Shown: piece after piece, positions 19,148 through 28,163 of the stretch
Numbering within the stretch: the stretch's first letter is position 1
How the letters are laid out: every line of letters begins with the position of its first letter
Assembly: GCA_021818995.1 (NCBI GenBank)
Contig: JAKASP010000001.1
Location: forward strand, 221,381 to 282,370
Length of the DNA stretch: 60,990 bases
Source of the DNA: Microcaldota archaeon
GTDB taxonomy: Archaea; Micrarchaeota; Micrarchaeia; Micrarchaeales; CABMGC01
Direction of reading: 5' to 3'
The notes under the pieces: model-generated
Told to the model about the DNA's origin: nothing
The model's input: the letters and a program-made list of their open reading frames with translations, nothing else
Database searches by the model: none
Translations under genes and position numbers: made by a program

Positions 19148-19999
19148 ATGGACCTGCAGACGACCGTATCGCTTCTGTCCCTGTTCGCAATAGCGCTGCT
19201 CTACGCTGCCTTTGACCTCTTCAACAAGAGGAACGTGCCGGACGTTTTCGCGTACGCCAGCGTGGTAGTTGGCCTTGTGATAACGTTAGCCTTCAATCGG
19301 GGCGAGCTCGCCTTCAGCTTGTTCGTAGCCCTCTTGGTATGGGTCATAGGATACGTGATATACAGGATGGGGCTCTGGGGCGCCGGCGACTACTTCGAGC
19401 TCGTGGCGATAAGCCTTATCTTTCCGGTGCAGCCAACTCCTGTGTTTGCAAGCTTGGCGCAACTGGGACTGCCCTTCATACTCTCGGTCTTTGTGGCTAC
19501 GGGCGTGGCGGCCATATGGATCGTGCCTGTCTACTACCTCTTCTTCGTGAAGAAGACGTGGAGCAAGCTCCCTGACGCAAAACACATAGCCTATGGGGCT
19601 TCGCTCTTTCTGCTCTACCTGATCCTCCTGCTGGTTGTCTACTACTTCTACGGCTCTAACTTCGCTAGAATGGCATTAGTGCTGATTGTGGCCGTGCCCT
19701 CGGCGTTCACGCTGCTGTTTGAGGAAGAGATTACCACGCGCATGGTAGAGAAGATACATCCGAGGCAGCTGGACGAAGGCGACATAATCGCGTTCAACAT
19801 GATGACGCCTTCGCAGATGCGGTATTTCTCGAAGTACGAGGGTTTCGGCAGGCTTGCCACAAAGCAGCTGATAGCGCGCATGAGGAATGCGAAGGAGACG
19901 CTGCCTGTTTACAGAAACGCGGCACCGCTTGCCGTATTCATACTCATAGGAGTTGTGATCTCGATCTTCTTCGGAAACGTAGTGCTCTTCATGGTGTAG
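19148..19999 (+). CDS. A24-family prepilin/preflagellin peptidase-like membrane protein
   Basis: Multipass; LFNKRNVPD and GAGDYFELVAISLIFP (GxGD aspartate motif). Confidence 0.8.
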   Translation: MDLQTTVSLLSLFAIALLYAAFDLFNKRNVPDVFAYASVVVGLVITLAFNRGELAFSLFVALLVWVIGYVIYRMGLWGAGDYFELVAISLIFPVQPTPVFASLAQLGLPFILSVFVATGVAAIWIVPVYYLFFVKKTWSKLPDAKHIAYGASLFLLYLILLLVVYYFYGSNFARMALVLIVAVPSAFTLLFEEEITTRMVEKIHPRQLDEGDIIAFNMMTPSQMRYFSKYEGFGRLATKQLIARMRNAKETLPVYRNAAPLAVFILIGVVISIFFGNVVLFMV

Positions 20000-20872
20000 T
20001 CAGTACACTAGGTCAAGAAGCTCGTCCTCGGAGTGCACCTTTGATATCTCTTCCTTCCCCAGGACAGGCACGCCGAGCACGCGCCCCTTCTTGCGTTTGC
20101 TGAGGAAGAACGGGTAGTTGCTGTCGAACGTCTCTTTGATAGCGTGGAAGAACGCGGCGCGCTTCGCAAGGGTCCTGGAGTTCGCATCGAGGCTTATCTC
20201 GAAATAGTTCTTGTCCTTCGCGACTATGTCGAACGGCGCGCTGTTGAGCCTGAGAGCCTGAAGCCCAGTACCCTCAAGCGTGCTTGCGTGCACTGCGACT
20301 TTGCTGAAGGAGAGCTGCTCCTCGGCCCTTATCGTGCCTCCGAGAATCTTCTCCAGCTTTGCGACCGTGGCAGCGGCCGCGTAGTCGGTCTCATTCTCGT
20401 GTTTGTAGATCGTCGAGCTCGATATCTTTACCATGCTTGCCAGTTCGGACACCTGCGCCCCAGATATCTTGCGTAGCCTGCGTAGTTTGGCTCCGTCGAT
20501 CCGTACCTTCAGCCCAACGGATTTGGAGGCGAGAAGGGGTGAGCCATTGGGTGCAAGGTCCGCTAGCATCTCCGGGGAGATGCACCGTATCGAGAAGCGG
20601 TAGTAGCTTACTCCGGGCCTTAGCTTGCTGTTCTTGGATACCTCGCCTACAACAAGCGGCTCCGCGCCCATGAACCGCGAAAGCTTTGAAAGGGCGTCGG
20701 CCTCCTTCCTTGTTACAGAGTCTATGTTGTGAACTGCCTTGATTATGAACTTGCCTTCCCGCCCCTGGGCAAAAATGTTCGCAAAAGTGTGCATGTTGCT
20801 CGCTAGCACAGTCGCAAAACCTCCGACCTCGAGCTCGCGCCTTGCCTCGCTAGCTACCTGGTCCTTTTTCAT
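20000..20872 (-). CDS. Archaeal HTH-type transcriptional regulator (COG1395-like)
   Basis: LRRLRKISGAQVSELASMVKISSSTIYKHENE Cro/CI-type HTH. Confidence 0.8.
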   Translation of the reverse strand: MKKDQVASEARRELEVGGFATVLASNMHTFANIFAQGREGKFIIKAVHNIDSVTRKEADALSKLSRFMGAEPLVVGEVSKNSKLRPGVSYYRFSIRCISPEMLADLAPNGSPLLASKSVGLKVRIDGAKLRRLRKISGAQVSELASMVKISSSTIYKHENETDYAAAATVAKLEKILGGTIRAEEQLSFSKVAVHASTLEGTGLQALRLNSAPFDIVAKDKNYFEISLDANSRTLAKRAAFFHAIKETFDSNYPFFLSKRKKGRVLGVPVLGKEEISKVHSEDELLDLVY

Positions 20873-20956
20873 GATAAGTATTTGCTGCCAAAGGCTTTTA
20901 TCATATGCCGTGGCGGCGGCACTTCGACGCGCCGCCCACCAAAGATTCAGGTACCT

Positions 20957-21157
20957 TTACGCCGTTGCTTCTGCGTGTAGTACTGCAAGCACCTCTCCGG
21001 CATTGTTGTACTTCTTCTCAGGCAGTTTCTCCACCCACTCCCTGTCCTGCTCCTTTATTTCGGACATATTGGCACACTGCGCCTCTATCTCCTTCTTCGT
21101 TGCCGGGTACTGTAGGTGTTTCCGGACGTGCTCCTCTACTGATTTTGGTATTCCCAT
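20957..21157 (-). CDS. Small hypothetical protein (66 aa)
   Basis: Intact short ORF in an otherwise uncovered stretch. Confidence 0.45.
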   Translation of the reverse strand: MGIPKSVEEHVRKHLQYPATKKEIEAQCANMSEIKEQDREWVEKLPEKKYNNAGEVLAVLHAEATA

Positions 21158-21255
21158 CTTTCCACCTGAAGTGGGGTTGGAATTGGCTGATATTTATAGT
21201 TAGCCAAAGGATTAGGTTTTAATGAGAAAGTTTCATTTCCTGCAAAATTACGTCG

Positions 21256-21615
21256 TCAATCCACATGATTTGGCAGGTCATTGAGCCCCTTATTAAGCTT
21301 CCCTTTCGCGATCATTTCCTCAGTGTGGATAGCTCCAGCTATGTTCCACATCGCCTGGGCGAGATGGTCCTCGTCGCGCTTGCCTTCTATGTGCTGGTTG
21401 ATATGCCGCAGTGCAGAGTCCAAAAATCTTGATACGGGCATTCCCTTCTCCCAGTTGCGCTCCCCATACTTTTGTGCGCCCTTCTCATAGATTACTGCGA
21501 GTCTGCGTAGGGCCGTGTTTGGTATCAGATCATACCGACCTTTCCCCTCTCGCGAATCCCGCTGCGCTCCGGAATTAAAAACCTGCTTCTTCCCCGAATC
21601 TTTTAGACCTGGCAT
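21256..21615 (-). CDS. DUF5664 / dATP-dGTP diphosphohydrolase-like protein
   Basis: FNSGAQRDSREGKGRYDLIPNTALRRLAVIYEKGAQKYGERNWEKGMPVSRFLDSALRHINQ...DEDHLAQAMWNIAGAIHTEE, a pattern common in phage proteins. Confidence 0.75.
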   Translation of the reverse strand: MPGLKDSGKKQVFNSGAQRDSREGKGRYDLIPNTALRRLAVIYEKGAQKYGERNWEKGMPVSRFLDSALRHINQHIEGKRDEDHLAQAMWNIAGAIHTEEMIAKGKLNKGLNDLPNHVD

Positions 21616-21637
21616 GCCACCACCTCAAATGCAAACG

Positions 21638-21712
21638 TGCTCCCACCGGGATTTGAACCCGGGTTACGGGGTTGAAAGCCCTGTGTCCTTGGCCGGACTA
21701 GACGATGGGAGC
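21638..21712 (-). tRNA. tRNA-Glu(TTC)
   Basis: Acceptor GCTCCCA/TGGGAGC, loop CTTTCAA, T-arm CCGGG-TTCAAAT-CCCGG. Confidence 0.92.
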
Positions 21713-21745
21713 CGGGTTATACTCGGTTCTGGGCTTATTTATTGT

Positions 21746-22348
21746 TTACCTTCTCGCGAGGAACTTATCAACAATCTGCTGCACTTCCGCGCTGGTTTCC
21801 TCCAAGCCATTCTCCCCGTTGACTATCTTGAACTTGAACCTCTTGGCGAGGTTCAGGTATGCCCTCCTGACCTTGCTGAGCGTCTCCCTCTTCTCAAAAA
21901 GCTCCCTGTGATTTCTACCCTTCTCTATCCTTGATACTGACAGATCCGGGCTCACGTCGATGAATATGGTGAGGTCTGGCATTCTGAACTCGCGGTTAAC
22001 GTTGAAGAGCCAGTGCGTGTCAACTCCTGATGCAAAGCCGTACGCAAGCGTTGAGAACAGGTATCTGTCGCATATCACGATCTTCCTGTTATCGAGCGCC
22101 GGCAGTATCTCGTCCTCGAGGTGCCTTGCGCGGTCTGCGCAGAAGAGGAGCTGTATCGACTTGTAAGACGTGCGCCAGTTCTCCTTCAAGGCCTCTCTGA
22201 TCATGCTCCCGATTGGACCGGTAGTCGGTTCCTTGGTAAGCAGCGTCCTGTACCCTTTCTTCCTAAGATAAGCATCGAGCATGACCGACTGGGTCGATAC
22301 TCCAGCCCCATCGAGCCCTTCAAAAACTATGAATGCGTCTTTTCTCAA
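21746..22348 (-). CDS. tmk: Thymidylate kinase-like protein (P-loop lysine replaced: EGLDGAGVSTQ)
   Basis: FEGLDGAGVSTQ, CDRYLFSTLAYG, PDLTIFIDVSPDLSVSRI. Confidence 0.85.
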   Translation of the reverse strand: MRKDAFIVFEGLDGAGVSTQSVMLDAYLRKKGYRTLLTKEPTTGPIGSMIREALKENWRTSYKSIQLLFCADRARHLEDEILPALDNRKIVICDRYLFSTLAYGFASGVDTHWLFNVNREFRMPDLTIFIDVSPDLSVSRIEKGRNHRELFEKRETLSKVRRAYLNLAKRFKFKIVNGENGLEETSAEVQQIVDKFLARR

Positions 22349-22460
22349 AAAAATCCCGATCTCTATCTGAGAACACTTCCATAAACTCTTTAATAAATGT
22401 TCATAAGAAATTTGTCACGCGGTACTACTGTTTTACACGCAGAAAGAATGCGCACAGCAA

Positions 22461-23162
22461 GTGGTAAAAAGGCGTTTTCTCAATTATTTTGGACTCTTCT
22501 TGGGTGTTTTTATCAGAGGCATACTGGTCGTGATAGAAGGCGTTGACGGCACAGGGAAGCACACGCAGAGCACAGCGCTTATTGAGTATCTGGAGAAGCT
22601 CGGGCATAAGACGAGCTACTACTCCTACCCTGATTACACGTCGCCCAATGGGAGGCGCATAGACGCGTACCTGCACGGCAGGTTCGAAATGGACGTTGAC
22701 AGGCTCTTCGACGAATACCTAAACGACATGCTGAAGGACAAGAGGAAGCTCGAGAGGGACCTGAACGAAGGCAAAGTCGTGGTGATAGACAGGTATTTCA
22801 TGAGCACGATTGCGTACCAGTCTGCGCAGGGTTTCGGCTACCAGAGGGCGAAGCGGAAGGAAGACGCAGCAGGGCTTCCAAGGCCTGACAGGATCATCTA
22901 CTTTGAGATGCCGCTCTACGTTTCTGTTGCGAGGAAGGAGAAGCAACGTGCGGGCGAGATGTCCGAGAAGGACAGGTTTGAAGGGGATGAGAAGATACAG
23001 AAGGGGGCCGGATTCTACTACGGCAAGATGATGGAGGAGGGCTATCCCACGAGGAATTGGGTCTCGATCCTGGCAGAAGGAGATGTAGAGAAGGTGCACG
23101 AGAAGGTTGTTGCTGCGGTAGCGCCGCTGCTGGAAAAGCCTAGACTGAAGGTGAAAAAATGA
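22461..23162 (+). CDS. Second thymidylate kinase-like protein (P-loop EGVDGTGKHTQ); true start probably downstream of ORF start
   Basis: VIEGVDGTGKHTQ, VVIDRYFMSTIAYQSAQG, PDRIIYFEMPLYVSVARK. Confidence 0.85.
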   Translation: MVKRRFLNYFGLFLGVFIRGILVVIEGVDGTGKHTQSTALIEYLEKLGHKTSYYSYPDYTSPNGRRIDAYLHGRFEMDVDRLFDEYLNDMLKDKRKLERDLNEGKVVVIDRYFMSTIAYQSAQGFGYQRAKRKEDAAGLPRPDRIIYFEMPLYVSVARKEKQRAGEMSEKDRFEGDEKIQKGAGFYYGKMMEEGYPTRNWVSILAEGDVEKVHEKVVAAVAPLLEKPRLKVKK

Positions 23163-23707
23163 TACTGTCAGATTTTGACTTGGAGAGCTACATAAGGGAC
23201 AAGAGGCTGGTAGTGAAGCCGTTCCACGAGAGCACGATACGAGAGAACGGCCTTGACCTGCGCCTCAGCAACCAGATGGCCGTGAAGAACGCAAACGCCG
23301 GAAAGAACTACGTGCTCGACCCGTACGACGAGAAGAGCATAAAGAAAGAGTATGTGGTCAAGAGGAACAGCAGGGAGTTCATAGTGCCGAAGACGTCTCA
23401 GGTGCTGATCTCTACGCTAGAGTACCTTGAGCTTCCGGACAACCTGATGGGATTCATAGAATTGAGGAGCACATGGTGCAGGCACGGGCTGAGCATGCCG
23501 CCATCGATCATAGACGCGGGGTTCAAGGGCAACATAACGCTTGAGATAATAAACCACGGGCCATACGCAATCAAGCTCAGACCCAGGACCAGGTTCGCGC
23601 ACATAATCTTCGCTACCACGCTAAACAGGGTTAGGAACGCGTATTCTGGCTCGTATCTCGGACAGCGCGGAATCAGGCTGCCTAAAGTGATAAAGGAACT
23701 ACCTTGA
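23159..23707 (+). CDS. dcd: dCTP deaminase
   Basis: IRENGLDLRLSNQ, GFIELRSTWCRHGLSMPPSIIDAGFKGNITLEIIN. Confidence 0.92.
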   Translation: MILSDFDLESYIRDKRLVVKPFHESTIRENGLDLRLSNQMAVKNANAGKNYVLDPYDEKSIKKEYVVKRNSREFIVPKTSQVLISTLEYLELPDNLMGFIELRSTWCRHGLSMPPSIIDAGFKGNITLEIINHGPYAIKLRPRTRFAHIIFATTLNRVRNAYSGSYLGQRGIRLPKVIKELP

Positions 23708-23977
23708 GAGGTCGTTCACTTCTTCCTTAGTTGTCTCCTGCCCGCCAACAGATGGTGCAGAAACCAGGACAACATCGCCCACGTTCTTCACGCTCTTGTA
23801 GAGGACGCTCTTCTGCATCAGCACTTTCCTCATGTCGCCCTTCATTCCCTTCATGGGCATCATGAGAAGCCTGCTTACCTCGCCCTTCTCAAGGTCGACT
23901 ATTATGTCCTGCACTTCGCCCAGGTACTGTCCAGAATCGCTGTAGATGTCCATCCTGTAGATCTCGGAAAGCTTCAT
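23699..23977 (-). CDS. PRC-barrel domain protein
   Basis: MDIYSDSGQYLGEVQDIIVDLEKGEVSRLLM. Confidence 0.8.
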   Translation of the reverse strand: MKLSEIYRMDIYSDSGQYLGEVQDIIVDLEKGEVSRLLMMPMKGMKGDMRKVLMQKSVLYKSVKNVGDVVLVSAPSVGGQETTKEEVNDLSR

Positions 23978-24050
23978 TTTCTCGCCTTGTCGCCGCTTCT
24001 ATACTCGACGAATACATTTATAAGTTTTCAAGAATAGCGGCACTCAGGCA

Positions 24051-26777
24051 CTACTTGGCCTTCATTTTGGCCTGAATGGGTTCCGGCTGCTGTGTGCTCT
24101 TTATGTTTATCGTCTTTTCTTGGTCGAGTGTGCGCTCGTATGATGCGTTGGACCTCAGCAGCTCCTTTGAGATTAGTTGCTGGGGCAGGACCGTTTCTGT
24201 CACGTGCCTCGTCATGCGTTCGTTGTCATACTCATCCTTGGCTATGTAGAGATCCATTACGTGAAATCCGTTGATCCCCCTTACTCCGGATGGCACATGA
24301 ATGTTCCTCACGTATGAGCTCTGAGAAGAGTCCTCCATCGAAAGACCTCTGAGCACTACGTGGTTAAGGGTACTTACGCTCTGCATGCTATGCAGATCTC
24401 CGACGAAAGTCGCGACCGCGCTAGACTTGCTTTTCTCCAACGCTTTTATCATGCCCGGTTTGCTGGCAGGATACCTGTGGGACATCTTGATGTTGATCTT
24501 GTGGTCCTCGTCTTCTATTGCGTAGGTGTCTGTGCCTGTCTCCTTTCCGCTAATGGCCTTTATTCTGGATCTCCAGTCTTCTGGCAGCTCGCCGTTCTGC
24601 CCCGCCATGCTCAAATACATGATTGTGGAATTCCTCAAGCGTATTGCTTCGTCGTGCGCTTCGTCCGCCTCGGTGTTGTTCGCATGATTTCCTGAAATGT
24701 ATGCGAGACCTCCGCCGCGTTTCGCGACGTCATGAAGCAGCGGTCCGAAAATCTGTATAAATACGAGCGGCTGGGCATCCACGTTCAGGATGACCTTCGT
24801 GTTCGGGTTTGCTATCTCTATTTCCGGGTCTGTTCCTTGGCTTATGATGCTTGCGTAGCCTATCCCCTCCCCTCTGTTGCCTTCGAGTATGTCACCGTCA
24901 AAGACTACCAGGTCTGGTTTCTTCTCAATCAGAAACTTGACAGCGGCCTTCATCAGCTCGATGTCTCCGTGGCCTCCGATGTGCGTGTCTGTAATATGTG
25001 CGACCCTGTAACGCTTTTCTGGCGAGGGTTCGGGCTTGTTCATGTAGGGCACCATCTCCAAGAGCGTGTTCTCTGTTAGCCAGGCTGCGTCCCTGGGCTT
25101 GAGCTCGCTCGGTCTCTTGCTCTTGATAACGGCAATCTCTAGGCCCTCTTTCGCCTCCACTTCTCCGGTTCCGGTGGGTTCAGTTACGTTCTTCACAGAA
25201 CTCAGCATTTTCTTTACTATATGGCCTTCCTCTATGTCGCTCAGTGCCCTCTGGTTTCTGAGAAGCCTCTCGTTGAGCGAGTCAACTATTATGTCCGAGT
25301 CGCGGCCTATCGTAATCATCTTTGCGCCGCTGTCTATCAGCGTTTTCGCAATGCTTCTTGCTTCCTCTATCTTCGTGCCGTTGTTCCATTCTGTGGCCGC
25401 ACCCTTCATCCCATCGCTTCTCCAGAACGGTCCCTGTTCCACCGTAAGAAGAAGGGATTTTGATTCGCCTCTTAGAAACTCCAGCGCGCTTGAGCTGTAG
25501 GCGTGATGCCCACTAAGCAGCAGGTTTATCGGCGCGGTTTCGAGTTTGTACTTTGCATATTCGTCGCTGTTTTCAAGAAACCTGTTTAGCACAACGGAAG
25601 GCAGTGTGTTGCTTCCGGTTGTCAGTGCTGCGCTGCTCTGCCCAAGTGCCCTTCCGACAATCACATTCAGATGGAAGCTTCCGTCCCTGAATCTGTAAAC
25701 TTTCATTTCTTCTGTTTGTATTTTGAGGTCCCTCTTTCTCCCGAATACGTCCTTTAGAGTGGACATGTAGAATGAGACGCTTACCGCGTGTATCTCCTTC
25801 ATCACGTCAGGGGGCGTTCTTGGGGTATGAGCGAATCTTGTTACCTCCTTTGTTTTGCTTTGCACGGTCTCGCTTACGAGCGCGAAATCTGCATCTTTCA
25901 GTCTTTTTTCTATCTTCCTGAGTGAGTTTGTCAGTCTTTTTGCCTCCAGCATCAGATCTTGAAGTTTCTTCTGGTCCTGCTGTGAGTTCTTTATCTGTTC
26001 ATCGACTATCTCTTTCTGCTCCTTCCTCTCAGTCTGTATTTCCAGGAGCTCTTCCTTGGTCAGTCTCGCCTTCGACATGTTGTCGAGATTGGAAAGGTGC
26101 TTCTCCCTATCCAGCAGTTCGTCGAGCTCCTCTCTGTTCAGGCGCATCTTCACCCTGATATTGTCAATCTCCAGCAGGATGCGTGCATCGGCGGCATCGT
26201 CGGTGCCGAGGCCCGAAACAAGTTTCTGAATCGACTCTATGCAGCTCCTTATGGTTTCCTCCCTAACATCTCGGGCATCGATAGTATCTTGCAGGAAGTC
26301 CTCTATAGCGATGGGATCAAATGCGTATGCAAGCTGCATCTTGAGGTCTAGGTCGTCTATGTTGTTACCATCGCTCACGCCGGTGACATAAACAACCTTC
26401 GATGTGTTTGGCATTGTGCGAAACAGCCTTTCCATGTGCGGCTTCATCTTCGCTGCGGCGTCGTCTATGTTCTTTACGCCCTCCTTCAGCGAAAGGAGCC
26501 TATACTTCTTCCTCTTTGAGGCCACTTCTGGTATCTCAGGCAGCGCGCCCCCGATTATCGTAAGCATGTCTGGCGCTTCGGCCGAATTGTGCTGCAGGTA
26601 GTATGCCAAACCTATGAGGTTGTCGGTGCTCATGTAGTTAGAGGCGCCTGCAAGCTGCGAGATTGTGAGCACCTTGAACGATTGCCTGCGAGGCGCGGCG
26701 TCTGATGCGGAGTCTGAGCTAAGATTGAGAATTTCTTCCAACCCATCAATTCCAGTCGAAGCTGGAGCCGTCGCCAC
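24051..26777 (-). CDS. Large two-lobe metallophosphoesterase (calcineurin-like; C-terminal domain intact, N-terminal domain degenerate)
   Basis: C-terminal HITDTHIGG, VFDGDILEGN, YISGNHANN, MSHRYP, GDLHSMQ; N-terminal degenerate counterparts; central coiled coil. Confidence 0.8.
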   Translation of the reverse strand: MATAPASTGIDGLEEILNLSSDSASDAAPRRQSFKVLTISQLAGASNYMSTDNLIGLAYYLQHNSAEAPDMLTIIGGALPEIPEVASKRKKYRLLSLKEGVKNIDDAAAKMKPHMERLFRTMPNTSKVVYVTGVSDGNNIDDLDLKMQLAYAFDPIAIEDFLQDTIDARDVREETIRSCIESIQKLVSGLGTDDAADARILLEIDNIRVKMRLNREELDELLDREKHLSNLDNMSKARLTKEELLEIQTERKEQKEIVDEQIKNSQQDQKKLQDLMLEAKRLTNSLRKIEKRLKDADFALVSETVQSKTKEVTRFAHTPRTPPDVMKEIHAVSVSFYMSTLKDVFGRKRDLKIQTEEMKVYRFRDGSFHLNVIVGRALGQSSAALTTGSNTLPSVVLNRFLENSDEYAKYKLETAPINLLLSGHHAYSSSALEFLRGESKSLLLTVEQGPFWRSDGMKGAATEWNNGTKIEEARSIAKTLIDSGAKMITIGRDSDIIVDSLNERLLRNQRALSDIEEGHIVKKMLSSVKNVTEPTGTGEVEAKEGLEIAVIKSKRPSELKPRDAAWLTENTLLEMVPYMNKPEPSPEKRYRVAHITDTHIGGHGDIELMKAAVKFLIEKKPDLVVFDGDILEGNRGEGIGYASIISQGTDPEIEIANPNTKVILNVDAQPLVFIQIFGPLLHDVAKRGGGLAYISGNHANNTEADEAHDEAIRLRNSTIMYLSMAGQNGELPEDWRSRIKAISGKETGTDTYAIEDEDHKINIKMSHRYPASKPGMIKALEKSKSSAVATFVGDLHSMQSVSTLNHVVLRGLSMEDSSQSSYVRNIHVPSGVRGINGFHVMDLYIAKDEYDNERMTRHVTETVLPQQLISKELLRSNASYERTLDQEKTINIKSTQQPEPIQAKMKAK

Positions 26778-26937
26778 TTTTTCTCCCCGCTTTTACAGTC
26801 TACGATAAGAACAACGAAAAGTTTTAAAATACAGGGAAAACAGAAGTTGACGTTGGTTATAAGTAGCAGGAACAGAATAGTATTTCAAATTTTTTACTAT
26901 GAGAAACTTTCTCCGGTTGGCACTTTATAAATATAAG

Positions 26938-28095
26938 CTAGGGTTGCATCCAGTCTATCTCGAAATAGTCGTTCCTGCTGCTTGGCAATTTTATCTGCCT
27001 GACCTTGTAGTAAGTCACGGCGGTTTCCCTGTCTGCAATCGCAAGAAGCAGCTCCAACCTCATCCTCTTTGCCTCGTTTATTGCACCAGAGAATTCCTGG
27101 CCTCCTATGTACTCCTCTTCTCCAAGCGAGAGCATGGCAAATTTAGGAGGGTTGTGGCCTGGAGAATCGGCCTCGCCCCCGTGCCTGTGGTACAAGACAA
27201 AATCAATCTTCTGCTTCGCGCCGCTCGCCTTTCCTGGGACCGCGAGTATGAACGTCTTCCTGACGGAATGCGCAACCCTTATCGCCCTGGCCCATTCGGA
27301 GATGAGCATCCTAGAACTCTTTGGGAACACTTGTATCACATGCTTCGAGTGCGTTTGGTCACCGGAACCGGATTCCATCGGCCGCGCACCGGGGAAGTAG
27401 ACTCGGAAGTTTGTGCCGAACTTGAATCCGGTCTTGATGACGTAGCCTTTCTCCCTCCAGTCCTTATAGACCTCATACTGGCTTAGGAAATCGTCTCTGC
27501 GCTCTGCTGCGCAGCTTACCACCTCCTGCCTGGTTGCGTTTTTGAGCGAAAGAAAGTTCAAGTCCATGAGCAGAAGCGTCTCGAACACGTCAAGTTTGTT
27601 GAGCGTGCCGCGGTCTGCGGCCTTGTATGAACCATACTGGCCTATCCAGAACCTCTCGTACAGCCTCCTGCCCTCTTTTTCATCATCGAGTACCGAAACA
27701 AGGTCTGTTTTGAAGAACGTCCCGCTGAGTTTTTGCGTCTTGAGCCCTAAGGAGGCCGCAGGATACCCTTTCGCCTGAAGCTGCCGAGGCTTCGCATACG
27801 CCTGCCTGCTTGAAACTGCAGTGAGTCCTCGGTCCCTCCAGTCCTTGTACGTGAAATATCTGGCCATGAACTTGTCGGAGTTTGAAAAGTTTGAGGCGAG
27901 CTCTTCGAACCCGATCTCTTTATCTCCACGCCTGCATGCTGCGCTGCGCATATCCATAAGGTAGAGAGCCTCTTCTATAGATAGTTCCAGTTTGGCGCCG
28001 TTTTTCATCCCGTAATAGCCCCTGTTGAGTATGCCTTCTGTGGACGCGTCTGCTGCGGCTATCTCGCTCTTGCCGCGAAGTGAAAGTTCGAGCAT
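26938..28095 (-). CDS. endA: tRNA-splicing endonuclease, three-unit (epsilon2/ARMAN-type) EndA
   Basis: Two N-terminal-domain repeats (ARYFTYKDWRDRG; SQYEVYKDWREKG), catalytic KTGFKFGTNFRVY, HSKHVIQV, RVAHSVRK, plus extra C-terminal EAKRMRLELLLAIADRETAVTYYKV unit; start set at internal Met37. Confidence 0.88.
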   Translation of the reverse strand: MLELSLRGKSEIAAADASTEGILNRGYYGMKNGAKLELSIEEALYLMDMRSAACRRGDKEIGFEELASNFSNSDKFMARYFTYKDWRDRGLTAVSSRQAYAKPRQLQAKGYPAASLGLKTQKLSGTFFKTDLVSVLDDEKEGRRLYERFWIGQYGSYKAADRGTLNKLDVFETLLLMDLNFLSLKNATRQEVVSCAAERRDDFLSQYEVYKDWREKGYVIKTGFKFGTNFRVYFPGARPMESGSGDQTHSKHVIQVFPKSSRMLISEWARAIRVAHSVRKTFILAVPGKASGAKQKIDFVLYHRHGGEADSPGHNPPKFAMLSLGEEEYIGGQEFSGAINEAKRMRLELLLAIADRETAVTYYKVRQIKLPSSRNDYFEIDWMQP

Positions 28096-28163
28096 ATCGT
28101 CGCAGGTATATCTGCAGCAAAGCACATATAAACTTCTAACACGCCTTCTGTAATGGCGACGTT

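Noticed and set aside
22294-22318. Tmk with K-to-V P-loop as a pseudogene
   Set aside because: The ORF is full length with intact DRY and lid-region sequence, so it is reported as a functional variant candidate instead.
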